A DNA stretch of 41,347 bases, from NCBI GenBank assembly GCA_900473415.1, contig UCLR01000034.1:1-41347 (forward strand), read 5' to 3'. The notes beneath the pieces are model-generated. The model had not been told where the DNA came from. It saw only the letters and a program-made list of their open reading frames with translations, and searched no databases. The position numbers and the translations under genes were made by a program. Of the stretch, positions 8,177 through 16,116 are shown piece by piece. Within the stretch, counting starts at the first letter, position 1. Each line of letters begins with the position of its first letter. This DNA comes from Hyphomicrobiales bacterium (GTDB taxonomy: Bacteria; Pseudomonadota; Alphaproteobacteria; Rhizobiales; Beijerinckiaceae).

Positions 8177-8695
8177 TCAGGACGGCTGGCCGATCAGGCG
8201 CAGCGACGGCGCCGGCGACCGGAGCGAGGCCGGGGCATTGCCGTCGGACGGAAGCTCGATCCAGCGCTGGACCTTGTCGCCGCATTCCTGGACGATCGGG
8301 ACATAGATCGGTCCGAGGGGCGCGGTCTTCACCGTCGAGACCCAGAGCACGAACTCGTCGTAGCTCGCGTCCTCCAGCGCGCCGGCCCAGGAGATTTCCT
8401 GCGGCGCGGTGGTGTCGTCATGCCCATGTCCGCCGCCGGCCGCAGCGTTCTTGGCCGGGACCACGTCGAGCGTCCAGCCGGGCTTCGGCTGCGGCTTCGC
8501 CGAGCGGAACGCCTCCGGGATGCGTACGCGCAGTTTCGTCGTCGCAGCGCCGGAGCAGCCATGGGGTACTCGCAGCACCAGCTTGAAGGAGGCGCCAGCG
8601 ACCGCCTCCTTGTTCTCCAGCGTGACATGGGCGTCCGCGGCCGAGAGCGACAGCAGGAAGACGGTTGGGACGGCGAGGCGGGCAAGCCTGATCAT
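8177..8695 (-). CDS. YcnI-like (DUF1775) periplasmic copper-binding protein
   Basis: A 172-residue secreted protein. The ATG at 8695 has GGAGAA upstream and yields a classical signal peptide ending ADA, so the mature N-terminus is His23 (HVTLENKEA). A GTG at 8725 overlaps the preceding stop but would put acidic residues ahead of the signal, so I reject it. The conserved start H-V-T-x-x-x-x-x-A and FKLVLRVPHGC match YcnI/DUF1775, whose N-terminal histidine takes part in copper binding in characterised members. A Gly/His insert (GGGHGHDD) may add metal ligands. It precedes the CopC-CopD fusion by 11 bases, the usual ycnI-ycnJ pairing, and follows the sulfonate ATPase gene by 26 bases. The family role is copper delivery or chaperoning in the periplasm. 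Confidence 0.87.
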   Translation of the reverse strand: MIRLARLAVPTVFLLSLSAADAHVTLENKEAVAGASFKLVLRVPHGCSGAATTKLRVRIPEAFRSAKPQPKPGWTLDVVPAKNAAAGGGHGHDDTTAPQEISWAGALEDASYDEFVLWVSTVKTAPLGPIYVPIVQECGDKVQRWIELPSDGNAPASLRSPAPSLRLIGQPS

Positions 8696-8721
8696 GCGGT
8701 CTTCTCCAAGGATCGGTTCGC

Positions 8722-9522
8722 TCACCAGCTCTCGGCGAGGCCGAGATGGCCGAGCGCCTCCCGGCGAAGCTCCGCCAGGCGCGGATCGCCGCGATGGCGG
8801 GGATAAGGCAGGTCGACGTCGATCGTCGCGACGATACGGGCCGGTCGCGGGCCAAAGACGATGACGCGCTGGCTCAGGAACAAGGCTTCCTCAACGTCGT
8901 GGGTGACGAGCAGCGCGGTGAGTCCAGTTCGACGCCAGATCGCCACCAGTTCCTCCTGCATGGCCAGCCGCGTCAGCGAGTCGAGCTTGCCCAGCGGCTC
9001 GTCGAGCAGCAGCAGCTGCGGATCGTTGACCAGCGCCCGCGCCAACGAGACGCGCTGCGCCATGCCGCCGGAGAGCTGATGCGGATAGGCCGAGGCGAAG
9101 CCGTCCAGCCCGACTGTGCGGATCACCTCGTCGATCCGCCCTCCTGCCGCCTTGGCCGTGCCGCGCGCCTCCGGCCCGAGCGCGACGTTGTCGCGCACGC
9201 TGCGCCAGGGAAACAGCGTCGGGTCCTGGAAGACGAGGATGCGCGACGGGTCCGGGCGGCCGACCGGCACGCCGTCGACGAGCACCTGCCCGTCGGTGGG
9301 GTGGTCGAGACCGGCCAGCAGTCGCAGCAGGGTCGACTTTCCGCAGCCGGAGGGGCCGATCAGCGCCGTGAAGGAGCCGGGCTTGACGGAGAAGCCGACC
9401 TGATCGAGGACGGGCAGCGGCTTGCCGTCGAGGACAAAGCGATGCGAGACGTCCCGGATGTCGACACGGAAGCCGGCGGCGGCCTCCGCCTCCGGAATGC
9501 GCAGGGCGGCAGCGGCTACCAT
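8722..9522 (-). CDS. ssuB: sulfonate-type ABC transporter ATPase
   Basis: A 266-residue nucleotide-binding subunit of the NrtD/SsuB/TauB class. Walker [10 protein letters not shown] is at 56-64, then VFQDPTLFPWRSV, the signature LSGGMAQR, Walker B LLLLDEP with GKLDSLTR, and the switch region LLVTHDVEEALFLS. The FPWRSV and GKLDSLTR phrases are typical of the aliphatic sulfonate/taurine/nitrate group. The ATG at 9522 lies inside the 3' end of the permease gene (7-base overlap), so the two are coupled. The nearby SsuD-like monooxygenase and FMN reductase make a sulfonate or other organosulfur ligand likely. It is the sixth gene of an operon that starts at 14431. Confidence 0.9.
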   Translation of the reverse strand: MVAAAALRIPEAEAAAGFRVDIRDVSHRFVLDGKPLPVLDQVGFSVKPGSFTALIGPSGCGKSTLLRLLAGLDHPTDGQVLVDGVPVGRPDPSRILVFQDPTLFPWRSVRDNVALGPEARGTAKAAGGRIDEVIRTVGLDGFASAYPHQLSGGMAQRVSLARALVNDPQLLLLDEPLGKLDSLTRLAMQEELVAIWRRTGLTALLVTHDVEEALFLSQRVIVFGPRPARIVATIDVDLPYPRHRGDPRLAELRREALGHLGLAESW

Positions 9523-10520
9523 CGGACCATCCCCTTCTGCCAGGAGAGCAACCGGTCGCGGGCCCGGAACAGCACCGTGATCAGCGTCGAGCAGGCGAGC
9601 GCCATCACCAGCAGTGCGGCGTAGAGATTGGCGTAGGCGCCCCAGCCTTGCGCCCAGCTCAGATACCAGCCGAGGCCGGACTTCACGCCCAGCATCTCGG
9701 CCACGACCAGCACGGCGAAGGAGGAGCCGAGCCCCATGAACAGGCCGACGAAGAGATGCGGCAGCGCCGCCGGCACCGCGACCTTCAGGATCAGGAAGCG
9801 CTCGCTGGCGCCGAGCGTACGGGCGATGTCGTAATAGTCGCGGTTGACGCTGGCGATGCCCGACCAGGTCAGCACCGCAACGGGAAAGGCGCTGGCGAGG
9901 GCGATCACGAAGACACTTGCGCTGGCGCTCGTCGGGAAGACGAAGAAGATGATCGGCAACCAGGCCGTCGCCGGAACCGGACCGATCAGACGCAGCACCG
10001 GATGGATCCAATAGCCGGCGCGGCGCCACCAGCCCATGGCGAGGCCGATGGAGAAGCCCGCGAGCGCCCCGAACGCGAAGCCGCGCACCAGCAGCCAACC
10101 CGAGGCGGCAAGGCTGTCGAGCAGGCGCGGCCAGTCGTCGACATAGACCTCGACCAGCGCCTGCGGTGAGGGAAAGAAGGGCAGCGGCAAGCGGCCCGTC
10201 TTGGCCGTCACGATCTCCCAGAGGCCGAGGAAAAGCCCGAGCGCGATCGCCCAGGGGCCGGCATTGCGCAGCCGCTGGCCGATCGGGCCCGGCGCGCCGG
10301 TGACGGCGCCGACGAGCAGGACCGCGGCGACGCCAGCGCAGATCCAGGCGAAGACGTCGCCATAAGGCAAGGGGATCACCTCCCGCCACAGCACCGTCAC
10401 GGCCGCCACGCCGAGCCAAACGGCTGCGCCGACGAGGCCTGTCCCCCACCAAGAGGCGAACGGCCAGCGGAATCCGCTGGTCGCCCCCTCCCGTTCGAAT
10501 GCTATTCCGGCGCCGCTCAT
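9516..10520 (-). CDS. ssuC: sulfonate-type ABC transporter permease with extended N-terminus
   Basis: A 334-residue membrane protein, longer than the roughly 260 residues usual for SsuC/TauC. The C-terminal 230 residues are the normal permease, with FFPSPQALVEVYVDDW at the start and the EAA loop DYYDIARTLGASERFLILKVAVPAALP in the middle. The first 100 residues contribute two or three extra hydrophobic segments (WWGTGLVGAAVWLGVAAVTVLW; VFAWICAGVAAVLLVGAV; WAIALGLFLGLWEIV, the last shared with the core). Extended permeases of this kind occur in the family. The start at 10520 lies 11 bases after the binding-protein stop. It should form the homodimeric channel for the ligand bound by the protein encoded at 10532-11575. 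Confidence 0.88.
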   Translation of the reverse strand: MSGAGIAFEREGATSGFRWPFASWWGTGLVGAAVWLGVAAVTVLWREVIPLPYGDVFAWICAGVAAVLLVGAVTGAPGPIGQRLRNAGPWAIALGLFLGLWEIVTAKTGRLPLPFFPSPQALVEVYVDDWPRLLDSLAASGWLLVRGFAFGALAGFSIGLAMGWWRRAGYWIHPVLRLIGPVPATAWLPIIFFVFPTSASASVFVIALASAFPVAVLTWSGIASVNRDYYDIARTLGASERFLILKVAVPAALPHLFVGLFMGLGSSFAVLVVAEMLGVKSGLGWYLSWAQGWGAYANLYAALLVMALACSTLITVLFRARDRLLSWQKGMVRW

Positions 10521-10531
10521 GCTCGTCTCCC

Positions 10532-11575
10532 TCAGGCCGAGAACACGTCGGCATAGACCTTCTCGGCGAAGGTCTTCGGATCGGTGGAGGCCTTGAAGAC
10601 GCGTACCGAGCGGAGCTCCTCGGCATAGAGGGCAAGTTCGCGCTTCAGATCGGCGCCGACCGGGCGATGGTCGTGCGTCTGGCCCTTCAGGATGCCGATG
10701 ATGTCCTCGGGCGTGATGTGCTTGGGCGCGAAGCGGGCGAAGGAATGGCCCGCATCCTCGGGCTTCGCCACGGTCCAGTCATGCGCTTCCAGCACGGCGC
10801 GGTTCAGCGCCGTGGCGATCTTCGGATCGTCGCGGACGAGGCTGCCGCGCACGCCGATGATGCAGCAGACGCGCTTCTCGAAGCCGTGGTCGAGGTTGGA
10901 AGCGATCTGCACCCAGCCGCCGCGCTTCAGCCAAAGATAAGCGTTGGGGTCTCCGTCCGCGACGGCGTGGACCTCGCCCTTCTCGGCCGCGATCGGCAGC
11001 GCTGCGATCGGGTATTGCCGCCATTCGACGTCGCGGACCGGATCGAGCCCCTCCTTGTGGAGCAGGATGGAGAAGAAGTGCTTGCCGGGCGCATTGAGGT
11101 CGGTGATGCCGATGGTCTTGCCCTTGAGGTCGGCCAGGTTGCGGATATTGGCCGTCTCCAGTGCGACGAGGCGGGTGCAGCCGCCATGCGAGCCGGCGGT
11201 GATCTTGACGTCGAAGCCGGCCTCCAGCGCCTTCAGCCAGCGCAGCGCCATGCCGACGCCGGCATCGGCCTTGCCGGTGGCGAGCGCCTCGAGCAGGTTC
11301 TCGGTCGGGCCGCCGAAGTCGATCAGCTCGACGTCGAGCCCGTATTTCTCGTAGAGCCCCTTGTCCTTGGCGAGATAGACCGGCGATAGGCAGGGCGCGA
11401 CGGAATTGGTCGCGAACTTGATCTTGGTGAGCTTGCCCGCTGCAGGCTGCTGTGCGCGGCTCTGGCCTGCCGCGAGGGCGCCGAGCGGCAGGGCGAGCCC
11501 CCCCAGGGCCGCCCCGCGCAGCAGCGTGCGCCTGTCGAGCCCGTCGCGATCCGTCTCATTGGCTGCTTCGGTCAT
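10532..11575 (-). CDS. ssuA: sulfonate-type ABC transporter substrate-binding protein, Tat-exported
   Basis: A 347-residue NrtA/SsuA/TauA-type binding protein. The N-terminus has a twin-arginine signal (DRRTLLRGAALGG, Arg15-Arg16) and a hydrophobic Ala/Leu/Gly stretch ending near QSRAQ. The mature part opens KIKFATNSVAPCLSPVYLAKDKGLYEKYGLDVELIDFGGP, the standard start of this fold, and LADLKGKTIGITDLNAPG is the hinge-proximal loop seen in SsuA homologues. A vicinal cysteine pair (RVCCIIGVRG) is unusual; it could be an oxidised disulfide in the periplasm. The gene sits between the SsuD-like monooxygenase and the permease, so an organosulfonate or sulfone breakdown product is the likely ligand. 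Nitrate or taurine cannot be ruled out from sequence alone. Confidence 0.87.
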   Translation of the reverse strand: MTEAANETDRDGLDRRTLLRGAALGGLALPLGALAAGQSRAQQPAAGKLTKIKFATNSVAPCLSPVYLAKDKGLYEKYGLDVELIDFGGPTENLLEALATGKADAGVGMALRWLKALEAGFDVKITAGSHGGCTRLVALETANIRNLADLKGKTIGITDLNAPGKHFFSILLHKEGLDPVRDVEWRQYPIAALPIAAEKGEVHAVADGDPNAYLWLKRGGWVQIASNLDHGFEKRVCCIIGVRGSLVRDDPKIATALNRAVLEAHDWTVAKPEDAGHSFARFAPKHITPEDIIGILKGQTHDHRPVGADLKRELALYAEELRSVRVFKASTDPKTFAEKVYADVFSA

Positions 11576-11614
11576 GGCTTGTCGCTCCGGTCTGTGATCG
11601 TTCGGGGAAAGGCT

Positions 11615-12700
11615 TCAGGCCACGGCGCGTTGCGCCTCGCGCGCGGCGACGAGGGCGCGCACGCGGGGGATCAGTTCCTGGCCGTACTGGACGGAGTCGG
11701 CCACGGGGTCGAAGCCGCGGATCAGGATGCTGGTGACGCCGAGGTCGTAGTAGTCGAGGATGGCGTCGGCGACCTGATCCGGCGTGCCGACGAGCGAGGT
11801 GGAATTGCCCCTGGCGCCGGTCAGAGCCGCAAGCCCGGTCCAGAGCCGCTTGTCGAGACGCGTGCCCTTGGCGGCGGCCTCCAGCAGGCGGCGCGAGCCC
11901 TCGTTCTCCGGGCCTGCCGGCTTGCGGACGAAGCCGGTCTTCTCGATCCGCGCCCTCGCGGTTTCGAGGATCGCATCCGCCTTGGCCCACGCCGCCTCCT
12001 CGGTGTCGGCGAGGATCGGCCGCAAGGACAGGCTGAAGCGCGGCTTGCGGCCATGGTTGGCCGCGGCGTTCCGCACGCGAGCGATCAGTTCGCGCACCTG
12101 GTCGTGGGTCTCGCCCCACAGCGCGTAGATGTCGGCGTGCCGACCAGCGACCTTGATCGCGGCCTCTGAGGCGCCGCCGAAATAGACCGGGATCGAACCC
12201 GAGAGCGGCTTCACTTCGGAGAAGGCGCGGCGCAGCTTGTAATAGGTTCCGTCATGGTCGAAGGGCTCGGAGCTCGTCCATTCGCGCCGGACGATGTCGA
12301 GATATTCGCTGGTGCGGGCATAGCGCTCGTCCTTGGTCAGGTGGTCGCCGTCCTGCGCGAGCTCCGCGTCGTCGCCGCCGGTGATGATGTGCACCGCCGC
12401 GCGCCCGCCGCTGATATGGTCGAGCGTGGCGAGCTGGCGTGCAGCGATCGTCGGCGCCGTGAAGCCGGGGCGATGCGCGATCATCAGCTTGAGATCACGG
12501 GTCACCGAGGCGACGTGCTGGCCTACCAGGATGCTTTCCGGCGAGGTCGAGTGGAAGGCGAGCAGCACGCGGTCGAAGCCGCCATATTCCTGCGCCTTGG
12601 CGAGTGTCTCGATGTAACTCAGGTCGATGACGGGGCCGGAGCGGACGACCGTTTCCGAAGCGCGGAAATTGCCGACGAAGCCGATGAATTCGATGCTCAT
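11615..12700 (-). CDS. ssuD: LLM-class FMNH2-dependent alkanesulfonate monooxygenase
   Basis: A 361-residue bacterial luciferase-like TIM-barrel enzyme. The ATG at 12700 was preferred over a TTG at 12709, which would overlap the upstream stop. Family landmarks are the N-terminal strand IEFIGFVGNF, GGFDRVLLAFHSTSPESI, HRPGFTAPTIAARQLATLDHISGGRAAVHIITGG, and YFGGASEAAIKVAGRHADIYALWGE near the phosphate-binding face. SsuD-type enzymes use reduced FMN and oxygen to split the C-S bond of alkanesulfonates, giving aldehyde and sulfite. An FMN reductase is encoded two genes upstream and an importer directly downstream, so reductant, substrate uptake and oxygenase are all present. Exact substrate chain length is not predictable; an MsuD-like methanesulfonate or an SfnG-like dimethylsulfone role is possible. 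Confidence 0.87.
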   Translation of the reverse strand: MSIEFIGFVGNFRASETVVRSGPVIDLSYIETLAKAQEYGGFDRVLLAFHSTSPESILVGQHVASVTRDLKLMIAHRPGFTAPTIAARQLATLDHISGGRAAVHIITGGDDAELAQDGDHLTKDERYARTSEYLDIVRREWTSSEPFDHDGTYYKLRRAFSEVKPLSGSIPVYFGGASEAAIKVAGRHADIYALWGETHDQVRELIARVRNAAANHGRKPRFSLSLRPILADTEEAAWAKADAILETARARIEKTGFVRKPAGPENEGSRRLLEAAAKGTRLDKRLWTGLAALTGARGNSTSLVGTPDQVADAILDYYDLGVTSILIRGFDPVADSVQYGQELIPRVRALVAAREAQRAVA

Positions 12701-12705
12701 GGCGC

Positions 12706-13857
12706 TCAACCTTTCGTGGCGGGAGTGAGGGCGAGGCGTCCCGCCTGCTGGCGGGCGCTGTCTTCCTGGGGGGAATGGATGCGTCCGCAGAGGACGTTGC
12801 GGTAATGCCGCTCCAGCGGGTTGGAGCGGCTGACGCCGTGGTTGCCGCTGAGCTTCAGCGCGATCTCGACGGCGGCAATGGCGTTCTCGGTGACGGCGAG
12901 CTTGATGAGCCCCGCCTCGCCGGCGGAGAGGTATTCGCCGGCGTCCGCCTCCACGGCCACGGAACGCAGCAGCCGGCGGTTCACCGTGAGCCTCTCCTCG
13001 ATCTCGCCGACCGCCTGCTGCATGCGCGGCAGGCTGGCGAGCGAGTCGCCGAGATTGCTCGGCCGGCGCGCGTTCAGGAAGCCGGCGAACCAGTCGCGGG
13101 CTGCACGCGCTACGCCATCATAGATTGCTGGTACGAGCAGCGCGTGGAGCGCAGCTTGCGCGCCCTCCGGCGGCTCCCATTCCTTTGGCAGGCGGATATC
13201 CGCTGCATGATCGGCCGGGATCTCGACCCCGTCGAAGATGACGTCGTCGCTTGCCGTGGCGCGCATGCCGAGCTGATCCCAGCTCCGTTCGATGCGGATC
13301 CCCCGGGCGGCCATTGGCACGAGGAAGCCGCCGACCCGTGGCTCCTCCTCGTTGGTGCGTGCCCAGACCCAGGCCCAGCTCAATCCCGGCGCGCCGGTGG
13401 AGTAGATCTTCCGGCCGCTGATGCGCCAGCCGTCCGCCGTCCGCTCGGCGACCGTCGCCGGCAGCCCGCCGCGCAGCGGCGTGCCGAGGTCGGGCTCGAC
13501 CCGCAGCGCGTTGATCAGCGCTCCATCCTCGACGGCGCTCGCGACGACCTTCTCGGTCAGATGCGCCGGGGCGCGGCTGCGCAGCAACGTCCGGAGATGG
13601 ATGTACTGCATCGACAGGATCAGGGCCGTGGACGGTTCCGCCTCGGCGATCGCCCCAATGACCTCGTAGACCTCCAGGAAGCTCGCATCGCGCCCGCCGA
13701 GCCTCTTCGGCGCAGTCAGTGCACTGAGCCCGGCGCGATGCACTTGTGCGAGGGGCTCGGCCGGGAAGGCGCCCGAGCGATCGAGCGTAGCTGCGCTCTC
13801 CGCGATCTCGGCGGCCACCAGCCGGGCTCTTTCGAGCAAGGTCGGAACAGGGTTCAC
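12706..13857 (-). CDS. acyl-CoA dehydrogenase-fold flavoprotein, SfnB/DszC-like
   Basis: A 383-residue protein of the acyl-CoA dehydrogenase fold with a GTG start. Recognisable blocks are FPAEPLAQVHRAGLSALTAPKRLGG near the N-terminus, a long middle region with WRISGRKIYSTGAPGLSWAWVWAR (flavin-binding beta domain), WDQLGMRATASDDVIFDGVEIP, and the C-terminal helices ending in HYRNVLCGRIHSPQEDSARQQAG. Family members next to ssu genes (SfnB, SfnC, DszC, MsuC types) are FMNH2-dependent oxygenases acting on sulfoxides, sulfinates or sulfones rather than acyl-CoA esters. The FMN reductase gene lies 7 bases upstream and an SsuD-like gene 5 bases downstream, so it probably performs an oxidation before or beside SsuD. 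True acyl-CoA dehydrogenase activity is unlikely in this context. Confidence 0.82.
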   Translation of the reverse strand: MNPVPTLLERARLVAAEIAESAATLDRSGAFPAEPLAQVHRAGLSALTAPKRLGGRDASFLEVYEVIGAIAEAEPSTALILSMQYIHLRTLLRSRAPAHLTEKVVASAVEDGALINALRVEPDLGTPLRGGLPATVAERTADGWRISGRKIYSTGAPGLSWAWVWARTNEEEPRVGGFLVPMAARGIRIERSWDQLGMRATASDDVIFDGVEIPADHAADIRLPKEWEPPEGAQAALHALLVPAIYDGVARAARDWFAGFLNARRPSNLGDSLASLPRMQQAVGEIEERLTVNRRLLRSVAVEADAGEYLSAGEAGLIKLAVTENAIAAVEIALKLSGNHGVSRSNPLERHYRNVLCGRIHSPQEDSARQQAGRLALTPATKG

Positions 13858-13864
13858 CGCCGCC

Positions 13865-14431
13865 TCATTCCGCTGCCAGAAGCAGCCTGGCGCGTCCCGC
13901 TTCCGGCAACAGGCGCCCGGCCTCGACGATGCTCTGGTCGATGCGTTGCAGGACCTGTGTCGAGGCGATGCGCCCGTCCTGGAAGTCGCGGTCGGTCGCG
14001 TAGATTCCGGTCGGCGCGGTATGCGCGGCGAAGAAGCCGAACAGCGGCCGCAACTGGTGCTCGATGATCAGCGCGTGACGGTCGCTGCCGCCCGTCGCGG
14101 TCAGGATGATCGGCTTTCCTGCCAGCGTGGCCGGGTCGAGCAGGTCGATCAGATGCTTGAAGAGGCCGGTGTAGCTGCCCTTGTAGGTCGGCGACCCGAT
14201 GACGAGCAGGTCCGCTGCCAGGATAGCATCGACGATGGCGCGCGCACCGGCATCCAGGTCGTTCAGCCGGCGAGCGGCGCCCAACGAGAGACCGAGATCC
14301 TCGAGGTCGTGAACGGCGGACCCGAGCAGGAGCCGATCGGCGGCGGACGCCGTCACGGCCTCGACCAAGGTTCGCGTCCGCGAAGGCCGCGCAAGGTTTC
14401 CCGAGAATCCGACGATCGTTCGCAGCGCCAT
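13865..14431 (-). CDS. NAD(P)H-dependent FMN reductase, SsuE/MsuE-like
   Basis: A 188-residue flavodoxin-fold reductase and first gene of the minus-strand sulfonate operon. The N-terminal strand and phosphate-binding loop read IVGFSGNLARPSRTRTL, and GSPTYKGSYTGLFKHLIDLLDP is the flavin-contact segment characteristic of NADPH-dependent FMN reductases of the SsuE/MsuE group. A third block, ILTATGGSDRHALIIEHQLRPLFGFF, completes the fold. It reduces FMN for the two flavin-dependent oxygenases encoded next. The ATG at 14431 has GGAGG upstream in TGCAGGAGGTTGCGGA (revcomp). An overlapping frame on the same strand (13854-14513) is a shadow. Confidence 0.88.
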   Translation of the reverse strand: MALRTIVGFSGNLARPSRTRTLVEAVTASAADRLLLGSAVHDLEDLGLSLGAARRLNDLDAGARAIVDAILAADLLVIGSPTYKGSYTGLFKHLIDLLDPATLAGKPIILTATGGSDRHALIIEHQLRPLFGFFAAHTAPTGIYATDRDFQDGRIASTQVLQRIDQSIVEAGRLLPEAGRARLLLAAE

Positions 14432-14858
14432 TCCGCAACCTCCTGCATGGGCATGCCGTCTGCGGCACGCCGTCGAAAGGCAGCCCGATCGGCGCCACTT
14501 TCGACCCCTCCATGCGACGCTGGATCGTTCGTTATGTCAAACAGAATGTTCTTTTAAAGATATGCGATGACGAAGGAAGCTCTTCTGCTTCGAGGCGAAA
14601 CGATGGGATGGACATCTAGCGATGACAGGTACTCCGAAACCACCAATCACGGAATTTTGGAATTTCTATCGCCATCAGCGTGATTGCATTAGTAATTATT
14701 TCTCAGGAAGCGCCATGTCGCAGATTTAACGATTTGTTTTCGGCCATACTTGGCGTTGTCAGTTTTCAGATGAGCCGCAATCGATGGACGATCTTCTCAA
14801 TCTGTCCTGTCATGCTATGTAGAAGTCGACAGGAAATACATTATCCACCGGAGATCGC
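14432..14858. promoter_or_regulatory. AT-rich divergent regulatory region between the two sulfur operons
   Basis: This 427-base gap separates the minus-strand sulfonate operon from the plus-strand cupin gene. Its right two thirds are conspicuously AT-rich against a very GC-rich background. On the minus strand TTGACA (14540-14535) is a perfect -35 hexamer; 17 bases further is a weak -10, TCGCAT (14517-14512). Just upstream is AGAACATTCT, an inverted repeat with AGAA/TTCT arms. For the plus strand, only the ribosome site CCGGAGATCGC before the ATG at 14859 is clear. A 60-codon frame at 14680-14862 is not convincing as a gene. Control by a sulfur-starvation regulator is plausible but no regulator gene is adjacent. 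Confidence 0.45.
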
Positions 14859-15386
14859 ATGAGCGCCGAGGGTCACCACCATCATCACCAAGGCGCGGCG
14901 CACGCCCATGACCAGGCGCCCGCCGAGCCACGCTGGAAACATGACGGCGTGCGCGTGATCAAGGGCGATACGCTCGATCCCAACACGGCCCAAACGCCCG
15001 GCATGTTCCGGCAAGCCGCGATCAATCACGCCCGCGTCGGTGCCCAGAAGATCTGGGCGGGCACCGTGGCGATCGAACCCGACGCGAAGACAGGCGTCCA
15101 CCATCACGGGGCGCTCGAAAGCGTCATCTATGTCGTGCGCGGCCGCGCGAGGCTGCGCTGGGGCGATCGGCTTGAATATGTGGCCGAAGCCGGGCCGGGC
15201 GACTTCATCTATGTGCCGCCCTATGTCCCGCACCAGGAGATCAACGCCAAGCCGGACGAGACCCTGGAGTGCGTGCTGGTCCGCTCCGACAACGAGGCGG
15301 TGGTCGTGAACATCACCGACGTCGATCCCGTGGAGAAGCCGGAATCCGTCTACTGGATCGACCCGATCCATCGCCCCCCGGGCTGA
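14859..15386 (+). CDS. single-domain cupin protein with His-rich N-terminus
   Basis: A 175-residue soluble protein. The first 20 residues are remarkable: five consecutive His (6-10), then HAHD. The cupin core runs from about 60 to 150, with motif 1 as KTGVHHHGALESVIYVVRGRARLRWG (three consecutive His plus Glu, metal ligands) and motif 2 as PGDFIYVPPYVPHQEINA (fourth ligand His). No signal peptide is seen. The reaction is unknown; cupins of this size can be dioxygenases, isomerases or metal-dependent sensors. It is followed after 36 bases by a HupE/UreJ metal permease, and the His-rich lead may hold nickel or cobalt. The ATG at 14859 is preceded by CCGGAGATCGC. The family call is solid, the role is not. 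Confidence 0.85.
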   Translation: MSAEGHHHHHQGAAHAHDQAPAEPRWKHDGVRVIKGDTLDPNTAQTPGMFRQAAINHARVGAQKIWAGTVAIEPDAKTGVHHHGALESVIYVVRGRARLRWGDRLEYVAEAGPGDFIYVPPYVPHQEINAKPDETLECVLVRSDNEAVVVNITDVDPVEKPESVYWIDPIHRPPG

Positions 15387-15422
15387 GCCGATCCGCTTGA
15401 TTTTCCGAGTTCAGAGGCTGCC

Positions 15423-15998
15423 ATGAAGAGAATGTCCATCGCCCTGATCGCGAGCATCGGCGCTGCGAGCCCGGCCTTCGCCCATCTCGACCCGGCCACG
15501 CACGGCTCATTCGCCGCCGGCATCTCGCATCCGCTCTTCGGCGCGGACCATATCCTGGCGATGGTCGGCGTCGGCCTTTGGGCCTTTCTCGTCGGCGGGC
15601 GTGCCATCTGGGCGATCCCGACCGCTTTTGTCGTCACGATGATCGCGGGCTTCATCCTGGCGCTGGCCGGCATCGGCCTGCCTTTCGTCGAGCCGACGAT
15701 CGCGGCTTCCGTCGTGGCGCTCGGCTTGCTGGCGCTCATCGCCCTGCGGGTGCCGACGCTGGTCGGCATGGCGGTGGTCGGCTTCTTCGCCCTGTTCCAT
15801 GGCTATGCCCATGGCGGCGAACTCGGCGAGGCGACGAGCCTGCCCTTCACGATCGGCTTCGCGCTGGCCACGGCGCTGCTGCATGCCGTGGGCGTCGGTA
15901 TCGGCCTCGCCGGCAACAGCCTGTCGCAGTGCGGTCGGATTGCCGTGCGCATCGGCGGCGGGCTGACCGCGCTGGGCGGAATCTGGCTCATTGCGTAA
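15423..15998 (+). CDS. hupE: HupE/UreJ-family metal (nickel/cobalt) permease
   Basis: A 191-residue membrane protein. A cleavable signal (MKRMSIALIASIGAASPAFA) leads to the mature start HLDPATHGSFAAGISHPLFGADHILAMVGVGLWAF. This contains the family motif HP-x5-D-H-x-x-A-M-x-x-VGLWA, whose His and Asp are needed for nickel transport in characterised HupE. About six hydrophobic segments follow, and FFALFHGYAHGGEL holds further His. HupE/UreJ proteins pass Ni2+ (some Co2+) inward for hydrogenase or urease, but neither enzyme is in this window. The pairing with a His-rich cupin 36 bases upstream suggests the two work on the same metal. Confidence 0.9.
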   Translation: MKRMSIALIASIGAASPAFAHLDPATHGSFAAGISHPLFGADHILAMVGVGLWAFLVGGRAIWAIPTAFVVTMIAGFILALAGIGLPFVEPTIAASVVALGLLALIALRVPTLVGMAVVGFFALFHGYAHGGELGEATSLPFTIGFALATALLHAVGVGIGLAGNSLSQCGRIAVRIGGGLTALGGIWLIA

Positions 15999-16005
15999 AT
16001 AATAC

Positions 16006-16058
16006 ACCCGCCGCTCATCGTAATTATCAAAGCGACGGAGTGTTTTAATTATGCGGGT
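16006..16058. other. nested inverted repeat downstream of hupE
   Basis: ACCCGC (16006-16011) pairs with GCGGGT (16053-16058), and inside it GTAATTA (16020-16026) pairs with TAATTAT (16046-16052), allowing one G-T/G-U pair. An 8-base bulge lies on the left arm and a 19-base loop in the centre. It follows the hupE stop by only 7 bases and could act as a weak transcript end or 3' stabiliser. It is not followed directly by a T-run (TTTTTT lies some 30 bases on, at about 16086-16091), so I do not call it a terminator. Confidence 0.35.
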
Positions 16059-16116
16059 ACTAAAATAATCGAGAGATACGTTCTATTTTTTGTCAAGAAT
16101 TTGCGATTCGCTTCTA

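Noticed and set aside
12706..13857. Fatty acid beta-oxidation acyl-CoA dehydrogenase
   Set aside because: No other beta-oxidation gene is nearby; it lies between an FMN reductase and an SsuD-like oxygenase, so a DszC/SfnB-type role is better supported.
14680..14862. A 60-codon frame in the AT-rich divergent region
   Set aside because: It has no ribosome site, overlaps the cupin start, and its composition follows the AT-rich spacer rather than coding sequence.
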